Below the pieces are notes generated by a model. That model was not told the DNA's origin, ran no database searches, and was given only the letters and a program-made list of their open reading frames with translations. A DNA stretch of 64,000 bases from Ischnura elegans (lineage: Eukaryota; Arthropoda; Insecta; Odonata; Coenagrionidae), in contig NW_025791658.1 of assembly GCF_921293095.1 (NCBI RefSeq), positions 2,728,001-2,792,000 on the forward strand, given 5' to 3'. The first letter of the stretch is position 1. Each line of letters begins with the position of its first letter. A program made the position numbers and the translations under genes. Of this stretch, positions 15,711-25,798 are shown piece after piece.

Positions 15711-17510
15711 AAATTGCGGTATAGACAACGATTTTCAATTCCAAATCACAAATTTAATTTTTTATCTCATCACAGTGAAATCGCGTTTAAAACAGCGATT
15801 TTCAATACCAAATAACTATTTTAATTTTTTATATTTTTACAGTCATATCACGGTTGTGACAACGATTTTCAATTCCTAATCACAAATTTAATTTTTTATC
15901 TCATCACAGTGAAATCGCGTTTAAAACAGCGATTTTCAATACCAAATAACTATTTTAATTTTTTATATTTTTACAGTCATATCACGGTTGTGACAACGAT
16001 TTTCAATTCCTAATCACAAATTTAATTTTTTATCTCATCACAGTGAAATCGCGTTTAAAACAGCGATTTTCAATACAAAATAACAATTTAAATTTTTTAT
16101 ATTTTTACAGTCAAATCGCGGTTGACAACGATTTTCAATTCAAAATCACAATTCTAATTTTTTTTCTCCTCACAGTGAATTCGCGTTTAAAACAATAATT
16201 TCCAATAATAAATAACTATTTTTATTTTTTATATTTTTACAGTCAAATCGCGGTTGTGACAACGATTTTCAATTCCAAATCACAATTTAATTTTTTTATC
16301 TCTTACGGTTAAATCGCGTATAACACAACAATTTTCAACACCAAAAAACAATTTATTTTTTTTTATTTTTTACAATCAAATCGCGGTTTTAACAACGATT
16401 TTTATTTACAAATCATATTTAAAAAAATTTTTTCTTCACAGTGAAATCGCGTTTAAAAACGCTATTTGCAATAGCAACTAGCAATTTTAGTTTTTTATAT
16501 TTTTACAGTCAAATCGCGTTTAAAACAACGATTTTCAATAGCAAATAACTATTTTAATTTTTTATATTTTTACAGTCAAATCGCGGTTGTGACAACGATT
16601 TTCAATTCCAAATTACAATTTTAACTTTTTGTATTTTTACAGTCAAATCGCGGTTGTGACAATAATTTTCAATTCCATATCACAATTTTAATTTTTTATC
16701 TCCTCACAGTGAAATCGCGTTAAAACATCAATTTTTAATACCAAATAACAATTTTAGTTTTTTATATTTTTACATTCAAATCGCGGTTGTGAAAACGATT
16801 TTCTATTCCAAATCACAATTTTAATTTTTTATCTCCTCACAGTGAAATCGCTTTAAAAACAACAATTTTTAAAACCAAATAACAATTTTAGTTTTTTATA
16901 TTTTTACAGTCAAACCGCGGTTGTGACAACGATTTTCAATTCTATATCACAATTTTAATTTTTTATCTCCTCACAGTGAAATCGCGTTTAAAACAACGAT
17001 TTTCAATATCAAATAACAATTTAAATTTTTTATATTTTTACAGTCAAATCGCGTTTTTAAAAAAGACTTTCTTTTCCCAATCATATTTTTTAATTTTTCA
17101 CTCTTTCCGGTGAAATTGCGTTTATAACAACGATTATCAGTTCCAAATCACGTTTAAAATTTTTATATCTTCACAACGTTGAAGTCCCCTTCAAAACGTT
17201 ATTCAATTGTAAATCACATTTTTAATTTTTTTTTCTCTTCACAATGAAATCGCGTTTATAACTACGATTTTCAATTCAAAATCACAATTTGAATTTTTTA
17301 TCCTTTTGCAGTGTAACGTGTTAATAATAACAATTTGCAATACCCAACCAAAATATTAATTTTTTATCTCCTCGCGGTGAAATTGAGTTTATGTCAACGA
17401 TTTTCAATACCAAACTACAATTTTAATTTTTTATATCTTCGCAGTGAAATCGCGTTTATGAAAAAGATATATTCAATTTCAATCACATTTATAGTTATTT
17501 ATATACATAA

Positions 17511-17867
17511 AATCTTAATGAAAGCGCACTAAGCAATTATGTATGTATATGGCCGATCGAAGGGAACGGACAAAATTTTAAAAGAGACCCAGAGACACTT
17601 CAAAAACACAGAAACACATGAGCAAAGGACACTTACAAAAACTCGCAGACGTTTTTGCGGATTGATCCGCTATCTTCGGTGCCGTAGGTGAACTTCTGCG
17701 TGAAGGGAAATTTCTCCGGTAGTCGTCATTGGTGAAGTAGTGGGGGTGGAAGGAGGGGAAGGGGAGAGGGCGGAAGGAATGGGGGATAATTTTTTTTTTG
17801 GCTGATAATGGGCAATGTTTAGCCCGGGCATTTCAAACGCCTTTTCGACCCAGATGGTATGTGGATG
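17511..17867. other. Stretch between satellite and first MITE; no gene seen
   Basis: The satellite ends and the sequence becomes mixed. It contains a purine-rich run (GGAGGGG type, about 17,735-17,785) and a T-run at 17,790-17,798. I recognise no gene or element. Confidence 0.6.
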
Positions 17868-18153
17868 GCATGGTACTCTACCCTCTGCTAGCATCCTGCG
17901 TCGTATCAGCGTTCAGAGCCTCGCCCCAAGGTCACCTCACTTGCGGCAGCGGGAACCAGAACGACGTCACACATAGTTTTCCCTGAATTCATACTTACCC
18001 GTCGCGTTTTCGCGCGCTTGAACATTTTCAGTTTTCATTTGATCGCGAAAAATAGATATCGTCATTTTAAAATCTAAAAGCGTGAAATACGTACTCCAGT
18101 AGTAATAATCTTTCGATTTAGGCAATAAAAATATAATAGGAAACCACCCTATT
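17868..18153 (-). mobile_element. MITE family M1, partial copy 1
   Basis: One end of the M1 element, in minus orientation. The terminal repeat ends at 18,153 (GGAAACCACCCTATT), and the interior carries the family markers TTTTCGCGCGCTTGAA and AATAGATATCGTCATTT. The other ~380 bp, including the second terminal repeat, are missing. Confidence 0.85.
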
Positions 18154-19844
18154 AAAACAGGACTGGAGAAATAAATACAAGGTTATTTCTAAAAATACGA
18201 AAAAAATATTAAATAATTTAAATATCAAAATCTAATAATCTAAAACTGTTGAACGCAAATTAAACTTTCAAAAATAGATGGTGGTTTTGTCAAAACATCA
18301 GAGGTTATTAATAAATTAAATGCATAATGTGAGTATCTGGTATGTCCCTACGACTGTAATAACGTCTTTATAAACCGCGACAGTATTTTACCCTATTTAG
18401 GTCCAAGGGACAAATATGACCCAATTTTTTAAAATCTCTCAAAATTATATGAGAATGTGTATGATTGTAAGAATTGATTGTATTGTTTAATAGGCTATTG
18501 GCTTATATTTTTAAATTTTTTTGTGATATACTTTACATATTGTAGTTAACAACTTTCACTCAAAATTCTGTTTACGAAGTGGAAATTTGACGGTTTATAA
18601 CAGGTCAACGTGATAGTCAATTAGAACAAAGACTTCACAAAAAATCAAGGTTTGTTCTAAAAATACGAAAAAAATATTAAATATTAAAAATATCAAAATA
18701 TGATAATCCACAACTGTTTAAAACAAATTAAAATTTCAAAATTGCGTGGTAGTTTTGACGAAATTCCAGTAGTTACTATGTTATCAAATAAATAATTCGG
18801 ATATCTGACATGTCCCTCTACCCTATAATAACGTCTTTAAAAACCGCGACAGTATTAAACCCTATTTAGGTCCAAAGGGACAAATATGTCCCAATTTTTT
18901 TTAATCTCTCAAAATTATATGAGAACGTTTACGACTGTTACAATTTGTTGTATTGAAAAACAGGCTATTGGCTTCTAGTTTTAAATTCTTTTTGCGATAT
19001 CCTTTAGATATTGTAGTTAACAACTTTCACTCGAAATGCTGTTTACGATGTGGAAATTTGATGGTTTATAACAAGTCAACGAGATAGTCAATTAGAACAA
19101 GACTTCACAAAAAAATCAAGGTTTGTTCTAAAAATACGAAAAAAATATTAAACATTAAAAATATCAAAATATAATAATCCACAACTGTATAAAACAAATT
19201 AAAATTTCAAAATTGCATGGTATTTTTGGCGAAATTCCAGTAGTTATTATGTTATTAAATAAATAATTCGGATATCTGACATGTCCCTCTAGCCAATAAT
19301 AACGTCTTTAAAAACCGCGAAAGTATTTTACCCTATTTAGGTCTAAGGGACAAATAAGACCCAATTTTTGAAAGTCTCTCAAAATTATACGAGAATGTGT
19401 ATGATTCTTAGAATTGGTTGTATTGTTTAATAGGCTATTGGCTTCTATTTTTAATTTTTTTGTGATATCCTTTAGACATTGTAGTTTACAACTTTCACTC
19501 AAAATGCTGTTTACGAATTGGAAATTTAATGGTTTATAACAAATCAACGAGAAGGTCAATTAGAACAGGAATTCACAAAATTTCAAGGTTTTATTAAAAA
19601 TGCGAAAAAATATTAAATACCGGGTGTTTATTAATGAATATCGGGGTTTTGACGCTTTTAATATTTATTACATTATGCTTACAGTTATAAATTATGTGTC
19701 AAATGAAAGAGCAGCTCAAAAAGTTTTCTTATTTAGCAGGAATGCGCATGTGCGTTCAATGTTTCCGCCGCGATCCGCTAGAAAACGGTAGTAGCGACCA
19801 CGGATTACCTGCCAACTTCACCATGGAAATATCGTTTCATGACG

Positions 19845-19950
19845 ATATGATTTTCTGGATCATGTTGTCATCAGTGATGAATCGACCTATCACCTCAGAG
19901 GACATGTAAACTCATAATGTGCGGATCTGGGGTTACTGTGCATAACACTT
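19845..19950 (+). pseudogene. Degenerate Tc/mariner-like transposase fragment
   Basis: The frame gives ISDESTYHLRGHVNS, then a one-base loss, then NVRIWG. This resembles the segment around the first catalytic aspartate (SDES.F.L.G..N..NVRIWG) of DDE transposases of the Tc/mariner type. Only about 30 codons are recognisable and no second D or E can be placed. It is a relic inside the TA-flanked element. Family assignment rests on this short motif only. Confidence 0.5.
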
Positions 19951-20111
19951 TGCACAGTAGCCACAGAGTCAGTTTTTGCAAACTGTAAAACGCAAAACGC
20001 TTTCTGTTCATTAGTCGCCATCTTAGCTATTAGGCTTTCTAGCGGATCGCGGCGGAAACATTTAACGCAGATGTGCATTGATGCTAAAGGCGTTCATGGA
20101 CAGGGAATTTG

Positions 20112-20600
20112 AGAGGCGTTCATGAACAGAAAGGAGCTTCTGAGAGGATCGTTTTGTAAGAGTTTAAAGAAAAGGTTAGTGAAGAGTTTGATTTGGAGCG
20201 TAGCTCTCTACGGTGCGGAAACGTGGACACTGAGGAAAGAAGACGAGAGAATATTGGAGGCATTCGAGATGTGGGTATGGAGAAGAATGGAGGGGGTGAA
20301 ATGGACGGAGAGGAAAAGGAACGACGAAGTGCTGGATATGGTTGGCGAGGAGAGGCAGCTTTTAGATGAGATACGCAGGAGACGGAACGTATGGATGGAG
20401 TTAGTGCTTAGCGGTGAGGGGATGTTGTAAATGGTGTTGAGGGTAGAATGTTAGGTAAGCGAGGGAGGGGAAGGAAAAGAATACGATTTTTAGATAGATT
20501 GAAGGACAGTAGGCCTTACAGTGAATTAAAGAAGTCAGTGCTGGAAGGAAAGGGAGATACTCCATGAAAACCTACCTTAATCGGTAGAATACTATAATAA
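20112..20600 (+). pseudogene. LINE family A, 3' end of reverse transcriptase ORF
   Basis: A 5'-truncated non-LTR retrotransposon end. The frame from about 20,122 contains KRLVKSLIWSVALYGAETWT, the post-palm segment common in insect endonuclease-reverse transcriptase ORFs, followed by the E..RR.W.R...W..R..NDEVL region. The frame breaks after GEGML at 20,430 and continues in another frame (GKRGRGRKRIRFLDR, YSELKKSVLEGK) to about 20,570. It ends CTACCTTAATCGGTAGAATA followed by ATA-type repeats. A second copy lies on the minus strand at 43,186-43,826. Confidence 0.85.
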
Positions 20601-20885
20601 TAACAATAATTTCATTGGACACAAAATTTATGACACTAAGTATAATTTAAGAAATATTATAGAGCGTTAAAGCCATAATGTTCATTTATAAACACCCTAT
20701 ATTTAAAATATCAAAATCCAATAATCCAGAACTATTTAAAACAAATTGAATTTCAAAAATGCATGGTGGTTTTGACAAAATTTCAGTAGTAATTAAGGAA
20801 TTAAATAAATTACATGGGGATCATGTACGTCCCTCATGCCAATACTAGCTTCTCATAAAACCGCGACTGTGGTTAAGTGTCAATA

Positions 20886-21329
20886 AATATGTCTTTCAAA
20901 TTTCACTGCGATGTTATTATTTCCATCCACTCTGATTGTGAAATTAGCCTAAAACATTTAAAAAAACAGGTCAGAGCATCATGGTTCTGTAGAGGTTAAA
21001 TGCGCTTTGTTCTTGGGGATGATGAAACAAAAAAGTAAAATGAATAATATAATTTGTAGCCAGAATCATTTGATGGGACAAGTCTTCAACTTCTTTGTTT
21101 CCTTTGGAAAAAAATCTTTTTTTTTCAGGAATCCTTTTGATCTCAAAATGAATTGGCTCATTCCACATACGATGCCAAGGATCCGTCACTTAAAGACAAA
21201 TGAAAACACTTAAAGAGGAAGCGTCAGAAATTAAGTTTGTCATATGTTCTGAAAGAAGGAAAATAATAATATCAAATCTGTATCTTACATGAAAGCCATT
21301 GTGTGCCGAGATATATTTTTTACATGGAT
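20886..21329. other. Intergenic stretch, nothing recognised
   Basis: AT-rich sequence between two tandem arrays. Two short overlapping open frames on opposite strands near 21,000-21,200 show no recognisable domain. Confidence 0.5.
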
Positions 21330-22105
21330 GGGCCCTCCGACAAAAAAACGAAGCGTTTATAACGACTGAAAAAACTATACCTTTTTATCGAAACAACAAA
21401 GCGAAATCAACTGATAAATTATTAATGAAACCCGAGGAACTTATCTTTGCTTAACTTAGCGTAAATTTGGAGTTGATTACTTTGGGAGAGCAGCTTCTCG
21501 TTTGCTAAAACTTATTGAGGCGTAACGACTTCGAAAAAAACGAAACGTTTAAAACAACTGAAAAAGATTTACTTTTTTATCGAAAAAAAATAACACGAAA
21601 TTAAATGATAAATAAGTAATTAAATCCGAGTAGCTTAACTTGGCTTAACTTAGCGTAAATTATCCAAATTACTTTGACTACTTTGGGAGAGCACCTACTC
21701 GTTTGCGAAAACTTAAGTAGGCGTTCGACTCCGAGAAAACGAAACATTTAAAACAACTGAAAAAAACTTTCTTTTTATCGAAACAACAACACGAAGTAAG
21801 CTGATAAATTATTAATGAAACCCGAGGGACTTAACTTGGCTTAACTTAGCGTAACTTTGAAGTTCATTACTTTGGGAGAGCAGCTTACTGGTTTGCGAAA
21901 ACTTAATGAGGCGTAACGACTTCGAAAAAAAAACGAAATGTTTAAAACGACTGAAAAGAAATTTTAATTTTTTATCGAAAAAATCAACTGATATTTAAAT
22001 AATGAATCCCGAGGAACTTAACTTTGCTTAAATTAGCGTAATTTTGGATTTGATTACTTTCAAAGAGTACCTTCTCGTTTGCGAAAATTCAATAAGGCGT
22101 AATGG
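21330..22105 (+). repeat. ~195-bp tandem repeat, four diverged units
   Basis: Units begin near 21,337, 21,529, 21,733 and 21,923, each with an A-run, then ACGAA.C.TTTAAAAC.ACTG. Shared internal landmarks are TTTTTATCGAAA, CTTAACTT.GCTTAACTTAG and TACTTTGGGAGAGCA..T. The last unit ends near GGCGTAATGG at 22,105. Confidence 0.85.
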
Positions 22106-23699
22106 AACTTGGAATGGCCATTAGTTCAATAAAATATCAAGATCTCTTCTAAGTAATATCAAGCCCTCTTAATCAATATAAGCGCTCTTAAAAGGAAAAT
22201 ATTAATAACTCTAAACATAAAAATCAAAATTCTCTTCACGAATAGTTGGACTGGGATTATATTGGTGGAACATTTCACTCAAGGGTTGGCTTGATAAAAA
22301 CAAAATTTTTTCGTGTAATTTAATTCTGTGTTGTTTTTCGTGTAAAAGCTGTGTAATAGAGAATTTTTTTCAGAATTGCGAAAAGTTATGTTTTACTAGT
22401 CTCAAATGATCCAAATGAGGTTTATATTCACATGTTAAAATTTGGTTACTTTAAAATAACGGCAACCCGTGCCCCAAGGGCCCTAAGTACTGAGGACCCT
22501 CAATTGAGTTTTTTGGAGCAGAAAAAGTGCTATCCCTATGTAAAACGTAAAAGTAAAGCCGATTTTCTGTCTGTTTTGACCTATCTCTAAGCGTTTACGA
22601 GATATCTTCCGTCGTAATGCAATCCACCCCCAAGGGCGCCACCCCGCACCGCGGCGCCGCTGAGGTACGGCCCGCACCACTTACTAGACACTTCCCCTCC
22701 ATCGAAATTCTGAAAAATAAGGGCCGGCATACTGTGTAATATATTCTGTTCGCCCCAAGCAGTTTTTGAGGCATCGCGCTTCAAACCTGGAGAACGGAAA
22801 GAATGAGCACTGGTATTTATAAAATCTGCGTGGGCCGTTTATTTTCCAAGCCCCGATGGGCCACGAACAGAAGACGTGTCTAAAACCTTCTTCAAATGAA
22901 CTAATCCTATGAACAAACACTAGTAAGAGCGCGACAATAATTCTAAACCCTCTGTCAGGCGCGTCGCATTTTGGAGGTATTTGTATCGCGACGTCTCAAA
23001 GCCAACATTTTGGAATGGTTAAACAAAATACATGAAAGTAGAAATAAGTTACTATTTTAACTACAATAAATCATTCATTGAATACTTAATTTCATGAATG
23101 GGCAACAAATACATATACAATGTTATGATATCATATGATATTGTACATAATATATACAATGATATTATACATATCTGTGATGGAAATATTTGCATCGATT
23201 TAAGACTGAATACCACTTATTTTTACGTTTCTTACAGATTTTATTTCATCGAAATTGTATCAACTTGTTTAATTTGGACAGTAAATGTAATACACATTTT
23301 TTTCACAGTTTCACTGTACGATTTTTCCTATGAACCGAACAAATAATTTCGACTAAAGGGGGAATTATTGATTTTGGAGACATATTATATTGATAGCGTG
23401 TTCAGTTGAATTTGAACCAAAATATCTCCTATCAGATTGGCAAGTTTACATTCGATGCAACCACAAAATTGTTACGTGTATGTTTTCAGTTAACGTTATG
23501 TTTCTACAAAAATGTAATAAGCCACCATAAACAAGCGGTGCAATATAAGCTAAAGTTCACTCATGTGAACTTTGTCGTATATACACCGCTTTATGAGACC
23601 CATAGTAAATTCTTAGCAATAATAGTTATTCAGGCGTTAAATTGGTAACAATAAAAAATTCTTAGCATTAAGACATTTACGAAATATAATGCTTTAAAT
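22106..23699. other. Intergenic stretch, nothing recognised
   Basis: Contains a short GC-richer patch (about 22,610-22,690) in otherwise AT-rich DNA. Open frames of 60-82 codons here have low-complexity composition and no recognised motif. Confidence 0.5.
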
Positions 23700-23970
23700 A
23701 GATGTTGATTAAATAATTCCTGGTTGATTAAATAAATAGGTCATGTCATATAATGCAAAAAGTTGTCTGTCAACGCTTCCGTTTCTTTTAAAACCATCAT
23801 CAGGGCTATGAATGATAAATTAATGGTTCAATATTGATACATAAATAAAGGTTACAAAACAGTTTTCATTCATAACTCCGATAAACATTTTAAAATAATA
23901 AACCGAAGCGTTCGCATACAACCTTTTGCATTATATATGACCTGGAATTATTTAATCATTAATTAAATGA
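23700..23970. repeat. Imperfect fold-back repeat with hammerhead-like motif
   Basis: The left arm (about 23,705-23,765) and right arm (about 23,918-23,968) are inverted copies. Reading the left arm on the minus strand gives ACAACTTTTTGCATTATATG, and the right arm on the plus strand gives ACAACCTTTTGCATTATATA; both continue to GGAATTATTTAATCA. A hammerhead-like motif sits at the inner edge of the left arm. The arrangement resembles the better-preserved fold-backs at 36.86 and 38.5 kb and may be a Penelope-like terminal-repeat remnant. Confidence 0.65.
23769..23805 (-). ncRNA. Hammerhead-like motif, degenerate
   Basis: Minus strand: GCC-CTGATGA, extra T, a TTTTAAAA hairpin, GAAAC, then ACG-GAAG-CGT closing a short third stem, then T and GAC. 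The outer stem is imperfect. It shares the order CTGANGA + N + hairpin + GAAA with the other copies. Catalysis is not shown. Confidence 0.35.
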
Positions 23971-24487
23971 GGTAAAGATAAGAGAAAAAAGAGAATTCAA
24001 ATAATTGCCAGTTTCAATTATAAACGTATTTGAAAACTTTGCGATGAGTATCACGAAGCTATTAGCATGCAACCTATTGTATCTCAAGTTGTTGCGTGGT
24101 GCCTACCACACTCCGAAAGCAAAATATCAAAATTTATTCCATAAATGTGACAAGGCATATAATCATATTGGTGGCAATTTCGTAATAATGTAACAATAAG
24201 ATACAAGGAATGTGAGTTTCCTAACAATGACAAAACGAAGTGGGCCAACAAAAGAAAATAGCATGGCGTCTCGGAAATAGATTGTTGTAGAATGTCTTTT
24301 TTTACGATCGATTAGAGACTATAATGGCAGCATTAGGAATTAGAAATAGGTTAGTTGACTTTTAGACTTACTATCTAATATACTTACATATAAACCTTAA
24401 TGCGTGTTTCTGAATTTTCCCAGTATTTCTAATTGCATGTTTTGCATGTTTATATGAAGATTTCCTTCATAATCAGAATAAAATAGC

Positions 24488-24955
24488 TTATGTGTTACAT
24501 GAATGGGATCCGGTTCGGGAAGACTTAATCCGCGAACTGAATAAAGTAGAAAGGAAGACTGCGCGGTTCGTCAAAAACTGCTACGGGCGTACAGACAGCG
24601 TTACCCAGATGTTAAGCGAATTAGGCTGGGAGCCGTTGGAGACTCGGAGGCTGCGCGCTAGGCTTAGATTGCTTGAACAATTGAGAATGGATATCTTTAA
24701 GAGCGACGCAGAGAACATAATATTAGAGCCACACTATATTTCCAGGTCCGATAGAAGCGATAAATTAAGAGAGATGTTTTGCCGAACGGATAGATATGGG
24801 AATTCGTTTTTCCCCCGAACCATAAAGGATTTTAATAAACGCTAGTCCCAACTTCGTTAGAACACTTCATTTTTTATGTGTATATGGCTCGTGTCCTAAC
24901 ACCCCCAGCCACTCGCCTTTTAGGCGGCTTTCGGGGTATTACGTAGATGTAGATG
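24488..24955 (+). pseudogene. CR1-like LINE, 3' end of reverse transcriptase ORF and 3' tail
   Basis: About 118 codons to the stop near 24,845. The protein has WDP...D...LNKVERKTARFV, SVTQMLSELGWEPLETRR and, at the end, FCRTDRYGNSFFPRTIKDFN. These are the usual C-terminal landmarks of CR1/jockey-type LINE reverse transcriptases (W.P ... QR.AARFV ... LGW..LE.RR ... NSF.PR.I..WN). It is followed by a 3' UTR with CGCCTTTTAGGCGGCTTTCG and a GTAGATGTAGATG tail at about 24,940-24,953, typical of CR1/L2-like ends. The 5' side is lost at about 24,488. The frame is intact, so this copy is fairly young. Confidence 0.85.
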
Positions 24956-25018
24956 AAGCGTACATGTCACGTAGTGCATGTTAGCGGAAGTACATTTTAA
25001 TTCTCTAATAATGTTGGT

Positions 25019-25085
25019 CATGGTTCACCCTCTGCCAAACACCTCTGTAGGTGGCTTACGGGGTAATATGTAAACGCAGATTTAT
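25019..25085 (+). mobile_element. Second CR1-like 3' tail fragment
   Basis: CACCCTCTGCCAAACACC ... GGTGGCTTACGGGGTAATA parallels the CR1-like tail just upstream (AACACCCCCAGCCACT ... GGCGGCTTTCGGGGTATTA). It is only the tail, without coding sequence. Confidence 0.6.
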
Positions 25086-25467
25086 GCTGACGCCTAAAGC
25101 TTTAAATTTGATTTCACATTGACAGCTTTCTTCATGTAAACATTGAAAATTATTGGGGACAGTTCACACTCCTACCTACCTTCCTCCTTAATTTTTCCTT
25201 TTTCATTCATTCGGATCGAAATATTATCACAGCTAATATTTTTTATAAAATCTGTGTATATGGGAGTGGTTACGATGTGTAAAAAGAGTAAGCCATAATA
25301 GCTACGTGTAACACTATACATGTTTAACGCATAAGTAATAGAATTAAAATTATCGAATTAACAATTTATAGCCTAACATTTAACGTGTTCTATCATCTGT
25401 TTATTGTGTAAAGGTTATCATTATGTAATTAAAAATCTATACAATTATTTGGCTCGACAACTAATTT

Positions 25468-25798
25468 CTCGCTAGCGGGGGCGTGTGCGTACCTAGCGAG
25501 GGGCAGGGGGGGCAGCTGCCCCCCTAGACGCAAAAATTGCAAAACTCTTTAAGCAAAATTCAGTACTGAATTGAAATGAAAGTATTCAACCAATTTTCTT
25601 TAAACCCACGAAAAATGATATTTATTAGTATAAAGTATGTAAACAAAATAAAACTATTTTTTCAAATGTCACAACTTGGCTTGCTCCCCCTAGAACATGG
25701 CTTTCCTCCCTAGTTATGATCCTGGGCACGCCATTGAGCGGGGATGGAACCCCGGCCTCCTACGTGAAAGGCAAAGATGCAGACCATTACCCAAGCGA
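25468..25798 (-). pseudogene. tRNA-Glu(TTC)-like gene split by a MITE
   Basis: Minus-strand parts at 25,737-25,798 and 25,468-25,480 join into a 68-nt tRNA-like sequence. The acceptor strands TCGCTTG/CTAGCGA pair at 6 of 7 positions. The anticodon loop is CTTTCAC (anticodon TTC), and the T arm is CGGGG-TTCCATC-CCCG with a full 5-bp stem. The D arm is short. The two parts are separated by ~256 bp flanked by the direct repeat AGCGGGG. Its 3' flank (TTGTCGAGCCAAAT) matches the 3' flank of the tRNA-Asp gene at 31,435. It could be a former tRNA gene or a tRNA-derived SINE head; either way it is interrupted. Confidence 0.7.
25481..25736. mobile_element. hAT-like MITE inside the tRNA-like gene
   Basis: A 256-bp insert between two copies of AGCGGGG (25,474-25,480 and 25,737-25,743). 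Its ends are roughly inverted: GCGTGTGCGTACC on the left against GGCGTGCCCAGGATC on the right strand. Near the left end is a strong hairpin, GGGGGGGCAGCTGCCCCCC (25,506-25,524). Ends of the CA..GGCGT type and a 7- to 8-bp duplication suggest hAT, but the left terminus is blurred by the G-run. Confidence 0.6.

Larger units (their letters stand above)
1..17510. repeat. AT-rich satellite array, 67-bp monomer in 134-bp dimers
   Basis: About 260 head-to-tail monomers fill this stretch. Type A begins CAGTGAAATCGCG and type B begins CAGTCAAATCGCG; the CAGT starts at 9427 and 9494 are exactly 67 bp apart. A and B usually alternate, giving a 134-bp dimer. Each monomer has a conserved core (AAATCGCG ... 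CGATTTTCAAT) followed by an A/T-rich tail (AATTTTTTAT). Monomers at 1-840 and 16,290-17,510 are much more diverged than those in the middle. Small open frames in the array arise only because the AT-rich monomer has few stops in some frames and keeps the same translation from unit to unit; they are not genes. No transposon was seen inside the array. Confidence 0.97.
19620..20699. mobile_element. 1.08-kb DNA transposon with ~75-bp TIRs and TA target duplication
   Basis: The left end reads CCGGGTGTTTATTAATGAAT and the right end, reverse complemented, TAGGGTGTTTATAAATGAAC. Similarity between the inverted ends continues for about 75 bp. TA flanks both sides (19,618-19,619 and 20,700-20,701), and joining the flanks restores the 469-bp tandem unit, so the insertion is clear. 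The interior holds a transposase scrap, an inverted pair of short repeats (19,752-19,785 against 20,036-20,068) and a LINE 3' fragment. TA duplication and the transposase scrap point to the Tc1/mariner superfamily; the element is non-autonomous now. Confidence 0.8.
18179..20885 (+). repeat. ~469-bp tandem repeat, four units, last one interrupted
   Basis: Units start at about 18,179, 18,647, 19,118 and 19,585 (spacings 468, 471, 467), each opening with AAGGTT followed by an A-rich TACGAAAAAAATATTAAA. The fourth unit breaks at 19,619, resumes at 20,700 (TTTAAAATATCAAAATCC) and fades near 20,885. The units contain a palindrome-like GGGACAAATATGTCCC, best preserved near 18,880, close to an AAACCGCGAC motif. 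No coding potential is evident. Confidence 0.88.

Noticed and set aside
1-17510. CRISPR-like array of regular repeats
   Set aside because: Whole 67-bp monomers are repeated with no unique spacers, and the surroundings are eukaryotic.
853-17532. Many 60-84-codon open frames in the satellite
   Set aside because: They repeat the same translation in every monomer and follow the 67-bp period; no independent coding signal.
23098-23346. 82-codon Tyr/Ile-rich open frame
   Set aside because: Composition is that of AT-rich noncoding DNA; no signal peptide or domain.
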